Source of the DNA: Phaeodactylum tricornutum CCAP 1055/1
Taxonomy: Eukaryota; Bacillariophyta; Bacillariophyceae; Surirellales; Neidiaceae
DNA length: 64,000 nt
Direction: 5' to 3'
Assembly (NCBI RefSeq): GCF_000150955.2
Contig: NC_011678.1
Coordinates: forward strand, 639,518-703,517
The position numbers and the translations under genes were made by a program. The stretch's first letter is position 1, and each line of letters starts with the position of its first letter. Below the pieces are notes generated by a model, which saw only the letters and a program-made list of their open reading frames with translations, was not told where the DNA came from and made no database searches. Shown here one piece after another: positions 32,939 through 43,552 of this stretch.

Positions 32939-33911
32939 CTTGGGTTAGCAACACAATTTTATCTTGTAGAAGGGAGAGGGTGGTGAATACGTTGCTTCCC
33001 AACGAAATGTGAGCTCTGTAAAAACGGAGAATCGGATAGGTGCAGTCGTTCTTGATGCGAGGACCGGTGAGAATCGCCGCCATTCGTGGATACTTTGGTT
33101 GAACTTCACTACCGGCCGTACGTAGACATATCTGTAATCGTTCATTTTTTGGTTCACGTTTTGACATTCCTTATCATATCCAGATTGAAAGGATTTGCCT
33201 GGCAATCCCATCATAATTGTCCGCGCTCATGTGGCCATCACAGTCTACCCCAGATTGCGTGACGTTGACAGTGAATTCAGGCCGCGTAAGCCAGTTACGC
33301 ATGCGAAGATTTCGTACGATTGCGAGTCCGGCATTGGTCCTTGCAACGGAGTCGACGAATTCGAATGCCGTTCTCGATACAATTTCGATCGAACAAGAAA
33401 GCAGTCGTCGGTGGCAATGAAAACCCTCCGTCCCATAGTAGAGGTTCTGTCGTCCTTTGGCTTTGGGTGCTTTAAACTTGTCCGAGGGTGGGAAACGAAT
33501 TTTATGACTGCTTGTGATTCGTGTCATAGAAATTGGTCACTGTCAACTAATTGCCTATTGGAAATCTATAAATAAAAATCTGTATTTATTGCCTACAATA
33601 GTGGTACCACATTAGAGAGCCTTAAGTAAGATGACCTGGTTAGAAGAAATTTCAGAAGCTCAAGTCATAGTGACATTATACCAGTGAAAGATCTGTCTGG
33701 AGGTCTGGAGGACTTGGAAGGAAAGGAAACGATTCCTGTCCAATATAAATTATGGCGACACGGCAGCACGGTACCGCGAAATCACGATCCAGCCCACTCA
33801 CCGTCGACGGGAAATCATCTACTAGAGAAAGCAGACGTCTTTCCTTAGCAAAGTATCTACCGGAGTCACTTTCTTATTGCATTCCTTGACTACTCAAACG
33901 AGAGTCAGAGT
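32939..33911. promoter_or_regulatory. Divergent intergenic region with TTGACAGTGA motifs in both orientations
   Basis: About 970 bp without a credible gene. TTGACAGTGAA lies at 33265-33275 and its reverse form TCACTGTCAA at 33537-33546, between the divergent Cys-rich surface-protein and prolyl oligopeptidase genes. Confidence 0.4.
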
Positions 33912-36442
33912 ATGTACGTATCGAGGATTTCGCGAACTTCTCTTCTCTGGAGTCTTGCTGCCGTTTGGTCCTCTCCCGTCTTATCGTTTGCTCGTTCGAC
34001 ACCGCGCTTCTTTCGCGTTTTTTCTTTTCCCTCAGCTTCCGCCATTGCCATGACTTCTTCCACGCAACCGTCCGTCGCCAGCACGACATTGGTGGAAGAT
34101 CCGTATCTTTGGCTAGAAGACGTCGAGAGCAAGGAGTCCTTAGACTTTGCCAAAGCGGCCAACGATGATTGTCTTTCCAAACTAGGACATCCGGAAACGT
34201 CGAGCACCGGCTCCTACGGGAAAATCCTGTCCGTTCTGGAGTCTGACGATCGCATTCCTTTCGTCTCTCAGTACGGAAAAGACGAACAAGGCAACCCGAT
34301 TTTGTTCAATTTCTGGAAAGATTCCAAGAATCCCAAGGGACTCTGGAGAAAGACCACCTTGTCGAGCTACAAATCCGGTACGCCCGCTTGGGAAATCGTA
34401 CTCAATCTGGATGAACTCGCCAAAACGGACGACGTGTCCTGGGTTTGGAAAGGCTCACGCGCATTGCCTCGTTCTCGTGATCCCACCGATGGTCAAAAAG
34501 TTACTCGGGCTTTGCTGTCGCTGAGTCGGGGTGGATCGGATGCCTCGCACTTGAAAGAATTTGATCTCACCACGAACACCTTCGTTGTCGACCAGCCCTT
34601 TGTTTTACCCGAAGCCAAGACAAGGGCCTCCTACAAATCGCGGGATGTTCTGTGGGTAGGTTCGGATTTTGGACCTGATTCGTTGACCGACAGCGGCTAC
34701 CCACGGACGGTTCGCGAATGGGTCCGCGGAACCAATATCGATGACGCGCCGACCATTTTTGAAGGTGAGCAGAAGGATGTCGCCGTGTCGGCCTATATTT
34801 CGGACGAGCGAACTTGGAACGGTGGTATCTACGAAATATATTCGCGCAGTGTGACCTTCTACACGTCCAAAGTTTGGATGCGGAAAATTCAACCGGAGCA
34901 CTTGCTGACACCGGATGATCCCGCACGTCAGAACATTGCCGATCCCGACGAACTAACACCGTTGGATATTCAAGATGACGCCGAAGTTTCGCTGTTGGGC
35001 AACCTGATGTTGATTTCACTGCGTTCTGACTGGACGCCTGTCCCAGGCGGTCCCACCTATCAGCGAGGTTCCGTGATTTTCGCATTGACGGATACGTTCT
35101 TGGAAAAGGGGGCGGCCGGCAGTACCTACAGTGTTTTGTTTAAACCCACAGACCGAACGGCGTATGAGTATTTTACAGCCACCAAAAATTATCTGGTCTT
35201 GTCCACAATGGACAATGTCAAGTCCAAGTTGCAATTTTACAAGATTGAAGGTGAAACGTTGACTCTGGTGAGCGATCCGGAAGCAGAAGCCCAGATCCGC
35301 GATTGCAGCGTTAGTCCGGTAGATCCGTACGATGGCAGTGACGAGTTTTGGTTTACAACAAGCGACTTTACGACTCCTTCGACGTTGTTTTTGGCGGATG
35401 CTGCTAGAGTCGAAGGAAGCAGTGCGACCGACTCGTTTTTGCAGGAAAAGCTACGTTCGTTGCCACCGCAGTACGATGCATCCAATTTGGATGTAGCGCA
35501 ACAAATTGCCGTGAGCAACGATGGCACCGAAATACCCTATTTCATCATCAAGAATAAGGATTTGAAATTAGATGGCAAAAATCCTACTCTGCTGTACGGC
35601 TACGGTGGGTTTGAAGTGTCTTTAGGACCTCATTACATTGCGACTGCCGGTCTGGCTTGGTTGGAAAGAGGTGGTGTATATGTCGAAGCAAACATTCGAG
35701 GTGGTGGCGAGTTTGGTCCGTCCTGGCATCAAGCCGCGCTCAAAGCGAACAGAAACAAGGCATACGAAGATTTTATTGCAGTGGGTGAACACTTGATCGA
35801 GGCTGGTATCTGCAAACCAAAAACGTTGGCCATTCGCGGAGGGTCAAACGTAAGTATACACAGTGGAAGACTTGGTTTATGTAGGAAAGCTGTCTCATTT
35901 TAACTTCTTTTCACAGGGTGGCTTACTTATGGGGAATATGTACACTATGCGCCCTGACTTGTGGGGCGCCATTCACTGCGCCGTTCCGCTTCTGGATATG
36001 AAGCGTTATCACACTCTATTGGCTGGTGCAAGTTGGATGGCCGAATACGGTGATCCCGATACGGACGACTGGGAATTCCTTCAAAAGTTTTCGCCCTACC
36101 ACAGTACGTACTTTGCAGTGGAAACAATCTTAGTATGCTGGCGCCACATCCGTGTCACTCACGCTGCATCTTTTGCTTTCGGCAGACATAGACCCCACTG
36201 AAGAATATCCTCCAATTTTAGTGACGACGAGTACCAGAGACGACCGTGTCCATCCAGGTCACGCTCGCAAGTTTGTCAAGAAACTTTGGGATGACGGCAA
36301 AGGAAAGTGGCCTGTTTACTACTACGAAAACATTGAAGGTGGCCACGGAGGAACGGCAGACGCGAAACAAAGCGCATTCATGACCGCACTGGCATACGAT
36401 TTCATGTTTGATACGCTTGCCAAGAATGCAGAGACTGCGTAA
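33912..36442 (+). CDS. Prolyl oligopeptidase (S9A serine peptidase), three exons
   Basis: Exons are 33912-35849, 35917-36103 and 36186-36442; the introns are 67 and 82 bp, GT-AG. Spliced length is 793 aa. The N-terminus has a signal-like segment ending PVLS|FARSTPRFF, possibly plastid or secretory; an internal Met (MTSSTQPS) could give a cytosolic form. VEDPYLWLEDVES is the family start, followed by the seven-blade propeller. The catalytic domain shows LLYGYGGFEVS, the nucleophile GGSNGG formed across the first splice junction, the acid in TSTRDDRVHPGHA and the base in IEGGHGGTAD. It cleaves short peptides after proline. Its complete build contrasts with the decayed S9 gene at 14.6-15.7 kb, which belongs to another S9 subfamily. 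Confidence 0.93.
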
Positions 36443-36491
36443 AAAAACTAAGAGAGGTTTTTATGATCCTGTCGATACAATAGCGTATATA

Positions 36492-38012
36492 CTACCCATA
36501 TTTAATGCCTTTGCCGTATTTGATCTCGACACGCTTTGTTACCTCCGCATTCTGCTTAATCGTATTAAGTTGCTCCCAGAAATGTTGAATCGATCGAGAG
36601 GCAAAGCGATGTTGAACATTTGGCGATCGCTGTTTATTATTAGACGAGTGATACAGTAAGTGTTTCCCGAATTGATTCGGGTCCATTGGAATCACCCTTT
36701 GCAAATTGCAGCCTCCTATCCCGAAGAGATGTATCCCGCCGCTCCAGAACTCTACTGTCCTGCGGTCTAATCCATCACTTCGAAAAGGATATTCAAAAGG
36801 TGGCAACAACCCTCCCTTGCAGTGTTCGTTGTGCCAATTGAAGATTTGCCAACGTGTTGCCATCCATCCCCCTTGGTTGTTGGCGTATCGTCCTTTGGTA
36901 AGTGACGGTGGCTGGTCGGCAAAGTAGCCGTCTCGGCCACTCCAGTACGAGCCTACCTTTTTGTTCATATAATTGCCAGCTTGCAAGACAACCCACCCCA
37001 AAGACGAGTGAGGAATTTGCCTTAGGCTCAGTGCGTCGAGGCTTGTTTCCCAAAGGAACAAATCGGTAATCGGCGGCGAACGTGGTATATGGGTGTTGGC
37101 AGCTGCCGTGTCGTTGCGTACATGACAGCAGACGGTAGGATCCAGCTTGACCAAGGCACGGTTGTTCTCGTTCCAGTGCGGATTGAGCGGAACGTGATCA
37201 TTGCTATTCAGATCGTGCGGCTGCCATCCCGGGAGGGCCGCTTCTACACGCATCCAGCCTGGTACAAGAATGCTTACACGACGTTTGGTAAGTGGACCAT
37301 AGAAGTCGGCTTCCTCGTCTACGGCGCGCCGATGTTGACTGTGGTTCGACGCCTGTTCGTATAGACGTTCCAGCTCATAAGTGACGTTCAGAAATTGCTG
37401 CACATGAGCACCATGAACAATCATGTCGTCTTCAAAGTTTAGAAATAGATCGTATGCCAACAAATTATCCTTGATAACGAAACGGTGTTGACGACTCAAG
37501 GCATTCATCATATTTTCGAGGACGGTTGGTTGTTTGTGTTCAGATCGATATCCCAACGGAGTAGCGTCCTCCCATACCTGAAGTGATACGGAAGTGGGAA
37601 GTGCGCGTTCGATCTCTTGGCGTCTATTTTTGGAGACTTGAAAGTGAGCAATGAGGAAGACATCCACGTCGAAGGATTCGAGCATGCTCGTGACGGATTC
37701 TCGCAAAACGGGGACGAGAGAAGTCGAGAACCGATCCCCGCCCTTTATCATCTGCCGTTTGCCGTGATCGTATTCAACCATGGTTGTCACGGTGTATAAA
37801 ATTCTCGGACGCTTTGCGTTCGTCATTCGATGCAACGAGGAGAAGCTACACTGGAAGCCACTTCGGAAGAGCCGGCGCCAATAGCAACGGCAGGACGGCG
37901 TCCAACAATGCGACACCTTGTTGCCAAAATGGAGACACGCGACAGCAAACAGAAACCATACCAAGCGTCGCTTCCATGATTCGTTAGAAACACCACGAAA
38001 TGGATTCTTCAT
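36492..38012 (-). CDS. Putative glycosyltransferase, type II membrane protein
   Basis: 506 aa. One hydrophobic anchor follows a short basic N-terminus (RRLVWFLFAVACLHFG), the type II topology of Golgi enzymes. The lumenal part starts PRILYTVTTMVEY and has DLFLNFEDDMIVHGAHV, where EDDM looks like a DxD-type metal/nucleotide-sugar site, then VPGWMRVEA and GGWMATRWQIFNWH. Several N-glycosylation sequons are present. The layout suits a glycosyltransferase, but I cannot assign a CAZy family or donor. It converges on the prolyl oligopeptidase gene with a 49 bp gap. Confidence 0.5.
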   Translation of the reverse strand: MKNPFRGVSNESWKRRLVWFLFAVACLHFGNKVSHCWTPSCRCYWRRLFRSGFQCSFSSLHRMTNAKRPRILYTVTTMVEYDHGKRQMIKGGDRFSTSLVPVLRESVTSMLESFDVDVFLIAHFQVSKNRRQEIERALPTSVSLQVWEDATPLGYRSEHKQPTVLENMMNALSRQHRFVIKDNLLAYDLFLNFEDDMIVHGAHVQQFLNVTYELERLYEQASNHSQHRRAVDEEADFYGPLTKRRVSILVPGWMRVEAALPGWQPHDLNSNDHVPLNPHWNENNRALVKLDPTVCCHVRNDTAAANTHIPRSPPITDLFLWETSLDALSLRQIPHSSLGWVVLQAGNYMNKKVGSYWSGRDGYFADQPPSLTKGRYANNQGGWMATRWQIFNWHNEHCKGGLLPPFEYPFRSDGLDRRTVEFWSGGIHLFGIGGCNLQRVIPMDPNQFGKHLLYHSSNNKQRSPNVQHRFASRSIQHFWEQLNTIKQNAEVTKRVEIKYGKGIKYG

Positions 38013-38471
38013 CGTAATGATGCATGATGTTGGATATCGTTGACAGTGACTCCCACCTCGATGAATCCAGATGTTGAAAAACTGACCCTTGGTATGTCAG
38101 CTGTTATCGTGAACTACCAGAAAGTAAACGTTATGAAGGAACGGCCTTGTCCATCTGAATATTTAACGCGTTGCATTCTTTTCACATAATGTAAATTGTC
38201 CGTTCCCACGAAGCAAGTGTTTCGCGTAGATGACGTAGTCAGCCGGCAGTCGCCTACTAGAGGAGTCCCGTCGCAATAGGGACTGACGTGTGCACCAGAA
38301 CAGCGCAATCTTTCTCGCCAAGAACTGTCCTTCCTGTTGCCAAATCCTGACGAGGACAATTATATCAAAAGAAACAAACATCCAGCAAAAGGGATCCATC
38401 CACCTCCAGTTTTGTCGCGAGGGAAGCGTTCCAATTCTACAATAAATAGCGCTAAAGCAACAAAGATCAGC
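38013..38471. promoter_or_regulatory. Divergent region with TTGACAGTGAC motif
   Basis: TTGACAGTGAC lies at 38040-38050, 28 bp upstream of the minus-strand glycosyltransferase-like gene. The frame of the plus-strand gene is open upstream to about 38337 but has no earlier ATG. Nothing else recognised. Confidence 0.4.
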
Positions 38472-39245
38472 ATGACACTCAAAACTGCAACCTTGCTGCT
38501 ACTGGTAAATGTCGGCATAGCGGCTGCTTTTCAACCATTGTTGATATCTTCTAGATCGCGTCCACAGGTTTCGTCGAGGAAGCATACTCCTCTTTTCGCG
38601 ACCAAAGAAGATGTCGCCAATAAATTCGACATTACATCGAAATACCTTTCCTCTGCGCTTTTTTCCAAAACAGCATCGTCGCTGGCGTTATCGTTGGCAA
38701 TTACCGCTTCGGCTATTTTACCAGCGTACGCCGTGGACGCGCAGATTTTTACCAACGATTACGCCGACCCGTTTCATCCACTCTGTCAACGTCACGTGGA
38801 AGTCTTCAAAGACGGCAAAAGCTTTCATTATTCCGGCACAGCTGTCGGTCCTAAGGGCGATACTGTTCTACGGGGCTGTAGTGCGCAAGAGATTAAAGAC
38901 TTTGGTCTCCGCAAAGGCGCTTTTGACGGAATTATTCTCTCTGACAATCGCATCAGTGCCGGCGATGATATCCACGAAGGTGTTTGGGAGCCAGCCAACA
39001 GTGCATCAACAACTTTGGGCTACGAAGATGTCGACGGAATTCGGTGGAATGACGGGAACAAGTGGATTGTAAAGTCTCAATCGATTGCCAAAGTCAAGGG
39101 TGACAAATACGTTGTGGAAAGCAAGAGTGGTGCCACTCGTGTCGGCGAGGTAATTTTCCTCGCCTACATTGGCTTTAGCACGTTGGCGGGAGCCAAGGGT
39201 GTATATGATGGCATCCAACGTAAACGACAACAACAAGAGGCGTAA
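38472..39245 (+). CDS. Hypothetical thylakoid-lumen/plastid protein
   Basis: 257 aa from the ATG at 38472. A three-part leader is visible: signal peptide ending NVGIAAA|FQP (an ASAFAP-type site), a basic transit stretch (SSRSRPQVSSRKH), then a second hydrophobic segment ending ILPAYA|VDAQ, a lumen-type AxA site. The mature domain (FTNDYADPFHPLCQRHVEVF, GTAVGPKGDTVLRGCSAQEI, GVWEPANSASTTLGYEDVDGI) belongs to no family I can name. A C-terminal hydrophobic helix (EVIFLAYIGFSTLAGAKGVY) may anchor it. Two conserved-looking Cys could form a lumenal disulfide. Its targeting is clearer than its role. Confidence 0.75.
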   Translation: MTLKTATLLLLVNVGIAAAFQPLLISSRSRPQVSSRKHTPLFATKEDVANKFDITSKYLSSALFSKTASSLALSLAITASAILPAYAVDAQIFTNDYADPFHPLCQRHVEVFKDGKSFHYSGTAVGPKGDTVLRGCSAQEIKDFGLRKGAFDGIILSDNRISAGDDIHEGVWEPANSASTTLGYEDVDGIRWNDGNKWIVKSQSIAKVKGDKYVVESKSGATRVGEVIFLAYIGFSTLAGAKGVYDGIQRKRQQQEA

Positions 39246-39424
39246 CTGTCTATTTGATTAACTGTGCTTTGGGATAGTCTTGGAAAAGGAGAGGATTGAA
39301 AGGCGCGAGGACTTCTCGGCCTTCAGCCATCGACCCATTCGGCCGCTAATGATAAGCCACAAGATTTCGATAATACCCGTTTTCTTATAGCAGCATCGAA
39401 ACACAACAAGTGTCGTACGGTGCT

Positions 39425-41017
39425 CTACGCTACTGTATCGGCTTTCTTGCGAATAACTTTCCCCAAAGCCCCCTGACCTGAGGCTACCCGCATCATAGCT
39501 AGAACAGCATAGACCCCTAACCGCATCGTAAAAGTCCCAAACACAAAACTGAGCGACGAACAATGGTTTCGTAGCAGCGCAATTTGCGCTAGGAAAGTAG
39601 CCAACCCGACCGTCAGCATGAACCCAAAGTCTCGAGAAGCCAACATAGCACCGTCTACGGCGACTGTAAAAATGGCGACCGCCACGGACATGAATACCGC
39701 CGGAGCGGCTTCTTTTGCGAGCAGCTGCACGGCCGTGTCGGCTGAAAAGACACTGGACCCCCACGAAATAGCACCATACGCCACACCACCGACGCCTACA
39801 GCGGCAAAGGCTGCCAATGTAAGGACCGACTTCAAAGTCGCACGGACAGCATCACCGTCACCTTGATCTACCAATGCCGGTAGTTTTGTTTGCGACAACT
39901 GACTGAGAGGTTCACCAAAGAGCAAAAAGAAAATGACAAGGTTGATGCTGAGCTGATACGCGGCCAACGGCCCGACGCCCAGTCCCATCGCTGCTTTTTG
40001 CATGGCAATGAATCCTCCCAGGCGTGTCAGTGTGATCGCCAGGAGGGGTCCAGTAAATTCCATAAGTCCTCCCAGCTCTTCCTTGGAAGGTAGTCGCACC
40101 TTGGGCAACAACGCTTTCTTCCGCAGCGCCGCCAGCATGAAGCCCGAGCTCACCAGTGTTGCCAGCGACGTGGCAGCAGCGGCACCGGTACAGCCCCACC
40201 GAACTGGCCACACGCACAATAAAGCATCTCCAGCAATATTGAAAAGAGCGGCTAATCCGATGATTTTGAGCGGCGTGATGGCATCGCGTGTGGCCATCAT
40301 GACGGAAAGCGATACACTCTGAGCAAGGGCAGCCCAGGCCACAGCTCCACGCCAGTAAATGTACGACGCGGCCGATGCGCGCAGCGCGGGATTCACATTG
40401 AAGGCCACCAGCATGCGGGGCGTCCAGAGAGCGTACACGATGGTTAGGACCAGCCCGCACAGAAGCGATATTGTCAAAGGAGCTGAAGCGGCGTCGCAAG
40501 CTGCCTCTCGGTCCCCTTGACCGTCGTCCGTTGCTGCGTAAGCGCGCGATACGAGACCTGTGGTAGCTCGGGAAAGGAAAGAAAACAAATACAGCATTTG
40601 GTCGGTACAAATGGTTGCGGGAGACAACGCTGCCAGGCCAGCGGTTCCAACAGTTCTTCCAACAAAGGCGTTATCAATATTGGATAGTAGTGGGTTTGAC
40701 AGGTAAATTCCGAGCGCGGGTATGGCAAACGACATCATTTGCCGTTTGCTGGCCTTCTTCGGTAGTGGTGGAATGGATATTGGCAAGGGGAGATCCTCCT
40801 CGTTCGTTATAGCAGAAGAGGCTTCGTAAAGCGGGGCTACTTTCCGTTTCAAATTGACCAAGTCCTCCTTTGGCAAAGTCGTCGGAACTTTTGTAGCATG
40901 GCCACGAAACACGTTTGGGAGAAAGGACGAAAACGCGTCGATTTCGTCCGCTTGGAAACATATAGAGAGGACCAGCAGTAGAAGCGCTCTACACGGCGTC
41001 CGAAAACGCGCAACCAT
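39425..41017 (-). CDS. MATE-family (DinF-like) transporter, plastid-targeted
   Basis: 530 aa from the ATG at 41015-41017. The leader (ALLLLVLSICFQADEIDA|FSSF) has Phe at +1, a plastid signature, followed by a linker of about 70 residues. Twelve hydrophobic segments follow in two MATE halves: IPALGIYLSNPLLSNIDNAFVGR is the first helix with its conserved Asn/Asp, and ATRDAITPLKI and FTGPLLAITLTRLGGFIAMQ mark the repeats. The build is that of DinF/EDS5-like MATE proteins of plastid envelopes, which move small organic compounds with H+ or Na+ exchange. The substrate cannot be told. Confidence 0.85.
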   Translation of the reverse strand: MVARFRTPCRALLLLVLSICFQADEIDAFSSFLPNVFRGHATKVPTTLPKEDLVNLKRKVAPLYEASSAITNEEDLPLPISIPPLPKKASKRQMMSFAIPALGIYLSNPLLSNIDNAFVGRTVGTAGLAALSPATICTDQMLYLFSFLSRATTGLVSRAYAATDDGQGDREAACDAASAPLTISLLCGLVLTIVYALWTPRMLVAFNVNPALRASAASYIYWRGAVAWAALAQSVSLSVMMATRDAITPLKIIGLAALFNIAGDALLCVWPVRWGCTGAAAATSLATLVSSGFMLAALRKKALLPKVRLPSKEELGGLMEFTGPLLAITLTRLGGFIAMQKAAMGLGVGPLAAYQLSINLVIFFLLFGEPLSQLSQTKLPALVDQGDGDAVRATLKSVLTLAAFAAVGVGGVAYGAISWGSSVFSADTAVQLLAKEAAPAVFMSVAVAIFTVAVDGAMLASRDFGFMLTVGLATFLAQIALLRNHCSSLSFVFGTFTMRLGVYAVLAMMRVASGQGALGKVIRKKADTVA

Positions 41018-41483
41018 CAAGTCGCGTCACGTCTTTCTTTAGCTTCGATGTCGGCCCCTCGGTCGATACAACACTCACCAACCTCGATGGCGTCTCGGTG
41101 CTCGACTCTGAACGATTGTGAATAATGCCTCGCAGTTGGTACACCTACGAACACTACCCAAAATGAGGAGGGAAAATCCAAACGACGTTTCTTCGTCTGT
41201 CAGACGTACAATCTTTTCTGCTGACTGTTTACAACACTTCGAGTACATTTTGCTTTCAAGAAACGGCAACTGTACTCTAGGATGACTTGCGCGCCATATT
41301 GAATTTCTATTTACAGTACCAAGTCACCGGAAAGGATGTAGGCTTTATCAAACGATTTTGCATGGACCTTTGACAGTGAGTTGCATTCTTTTCCTCTATA
41401 CATGATAGCGACAATCGGCCTATCCTCAGTTGCTGTTAGCGAGAATCATTTAGAGACATCCACAAGGAAGCATCCGTTTAACT
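41018..41483. promoter_or_regulatory. Divergent MATE/SPO11 region with TTGACAGTGAG motif
   Basis: TTGACAGTGAG lies at 41370-41380, about 105 bp upstream of the SPO11 ATG and on its strand. No gene is seen in the 466 bp. Confidence 0.45.
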
Positions 41484-42782
41484 ATGGAGGACCTTATCGA
41501 GAGCGGCGTCGTCGAAGATGGAACCAATCAAGGCCGGTACGCCGTCATTGATGCGACTTTGGAAATTCCCGGACGAGCACTATCCGTCACGCAAACACCA
41601 GTCTACGGCCGACATGATCATCTGACATCCGACGAAGTAATCGCTCGCATCGAGCGCTTGATTGAGACAGTGGTTTTGGCACTAGAGAGAGGTAGAATGC
41701 CCATCCTCGAGACGTTGTGGATCCCTTTGGAAAATGGGAGCGGCGGCGAAGACGCGGTTTTGGGTGCGCAGCAAGGCGACATTTTACGCAAGACCTTTCA
41801 CTTGCATCAGTGTCGATCGTTTACTAGTATTTTACTTGTTCTAGACTTCTGTCACTCTCTGCTACGTGCTCGGCGTACAACAACAACCCGTGAAGTTTAC
41901 TACTACCACGTGACGCACTACCGCTCCCAAAAAGAATGCGATTCCGCCATTCAGGATACCGCAATATTACTTCAGGTTCCACGCAGCAGTCTTGGTTTAA
42001 AAGCCTCACCAAAAGGATGGTTTTGTGGAGATGTCCAGCTGGTGTCGAACGGTCAGGTTGTCTTGGACGGACGGCATTTGCAATCTATTCACGGTGCCCC
42101 CATTAGTGGCGAATGGCTCGCCCCTACTCGCGACTTTACAATTCATTCGTGCGCCGCCACATGTATCCTGGTCATTGAAAAGGAAGGCGTGTACAATCGT
42201 TTGGTGGAGGATCGTTTTTTCGATCGATTTCCTTGCATCTTGGTCACGGGCAAGGGTTTTCCAGATTTGTCAACCAGGGCCCTCGTCCACGTGCTGCACC
42301 ACACATTGGGGCTTCTACCCGTCCGTGGACTCTGTGATTGCAATCCATACGGTGTCATGGTCTTGCATACGTATCAACATACCGCGCGGAAAGGTGTGGA
42401 TGGTGGACACCGTTTTGGGGTTCCAATATCGTGGATTGGTTTGCGACCATCGCAAGTTCAACAGCTTCAGCGGCAGCCCAACACCAAACATGGTCAGTCC
42501 AAACTGCCGGATCAAGTTTTTCAAAGCCTGACAGCTCTCGATAAGCGACGCTTAGAACATCACTTGTTGAGTGAGCAACATGGCTGGACAACATTCGGAC
42601 CAGATGAGCGACGGGTGGAAGAGTTGGAGGAAATGCTGAAGAACGGCTACAAGATGGAATTGGAAGCTTTGAACTGGTTGGGAATGGACTTTATCACAAA
42701 GTGGCTTGGTGATATCTTTCATTATCAAGACAGAGCGGGACACGGGCATGAAGGGAACAGTTGTTGGATGGATATTATTTGA
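41484..42782 (+). CDS. SPO11: SPO11 meiotic recombination endonuclease (topoisomerase VI A-subunit family)
   Basis: 432 aa, no intron. The winged-helix (5Y-CAP) domain has RARRTTTTREVYYYHV, with the catalytic Tyr in the YY(Y) run near residue 140, and LGLKASPKGWFCGDV. The Toprim domain has VIEKEGVYNRLVEDRF (metal-binding Glu), VTGKGFPDLSTRALVHVL and GLCDCNPYGVMVLHTYQ. The usual Toprim DxD reads D-C-N here, so the second acidic residue is Asn. SPO11 makes the double-strand breaks that start meiotic recombination; the gene implies a sexual cycle or its remnant. It may be the SPO11-2 type, but I cannot be sure without a tree. Confidence 0.88.
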   Translation: MEDLIESGVVEDGTNQGRYAVIDATLEIPGRALSVTQTPVYGRHDHLTSDEVIARIERLIETVVLALERGRMPILETLWIPLENGSGGEDAVLGAQQGDILRKTFHLHQCRSFTSILLVLDFCHSLLRARRTTTTREVYYYHVTHYRSQKECDSAIQDTAILLQVPRSSLGLKASPKGWFCGDVQLVSNGQVVLDGRHLQSIHGAPISGEWLAPTRDFTIHSCAATCILVIEKEGVYNRLVEDRFFDRFPCILVTGKGFPDLSTRALVHVLHHTLGLLPVRGLCDCNPYGVMVLHTYQHTARKGVDGGHRFGVPISWIGLRPSQVQQLQRQPNTKHGQSKLPDQVFQSLTALDKRRLEHHLLSEQHGWTTFGPDERRVEELEEMLKNGYKMELEALNWLGMDFITKWLGDIFHYQDRAGHGHEGNSCWMDII

Positions 42783-42933
42783 AACAATGGGCGCGGGGAA
42801 GCCGTTTTGATAAAAATAAGGGGTAGCACTTTCCGACGGCTGTACATTGATCTAGCGATACAACTGTTTTGTATGCAATTTGTTTTGGACGAGCAGCCCT
42901 CCAACTGTGCTGCATATTGTCTCGCTCTGTCGT

Positions 42934-43552
42934 TTACGGATTGGGATTTCCCTTGCCCAACCGATCTGCTATTGGCATATAGGCGGCTCCATCTTTCGGT
43001 GTCGCTGGTAGTTCGCCACGAATGACGTACGCCAATGTTTGGACAACTTGCTCCGGATGCTCACAAACAACGCTGGCAGATGCGTTCACCTCTTTGAGCA
43101 TATGCGAGATCGCCGGCGGGTGCAAGGTAATTAACGGTTTGCCCATTGCAACGGCGTAACCGGCGTCAAAAGCAGCGTTCCACTGACGATACTTTTCACC
43201 GAATCGCACCACAACAACGTCAGCTTCGGAAAGCAATGTTTTAGTACGAACGCTGTTCATGCTGGCTCCGATCTTGTCCCAATTAGGCCGCTCTTGCTGC
43301 ATACCGAGAATAAAGGCGCCGCAATCGTCGCTGTCTTCATGCGATGTATTGGGAGCCGTCAAGGTGACAGGAAGAGACTTGTCCACAACCCCCTCAGCAA
43401 TCACTTCGCGCCAATCGGAATGGATTTCACCTGTGATCGATATCAATAGCAAATAATTCCGTGAGCGAAGGTGTCTTGCGCTCGTTGAAAGGAAACATCA
43501 AACATGGATCGTGGAGAGACAGCAACACGTACCGGAAAGATAGACTTTCCAT
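42934..43552 (-). CDS. YtoQ-family protein (nucleoside 2-deoxyribosyltransferase-like), probably two exons
   Basis: The main ORF encodes ITGEIHSDWREVIAEGVV, APNTSHEDSDDCGAFILG, RTKTLLSEADVVVVRFGEKY, QWNAAFDAGYAVAMGKPLI and VVQTLAYVI, which closely follows Bacillus YtoQ along its whole length. No ATG lies in this frame before the family start. A 20 nt first exon (43533-43552, ATGGAAAGTC...) with a 52 bp GTACGT...ACGAG intron (43481-43532) would supply one and keep phase, giving 188 aa. The intron is very short and its acceptor weak, so this start is tentative. YtoQ function is not established. The family is mainly bacterial, so transfer into the diatom lineage is plausible. Confidence 0.78.
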
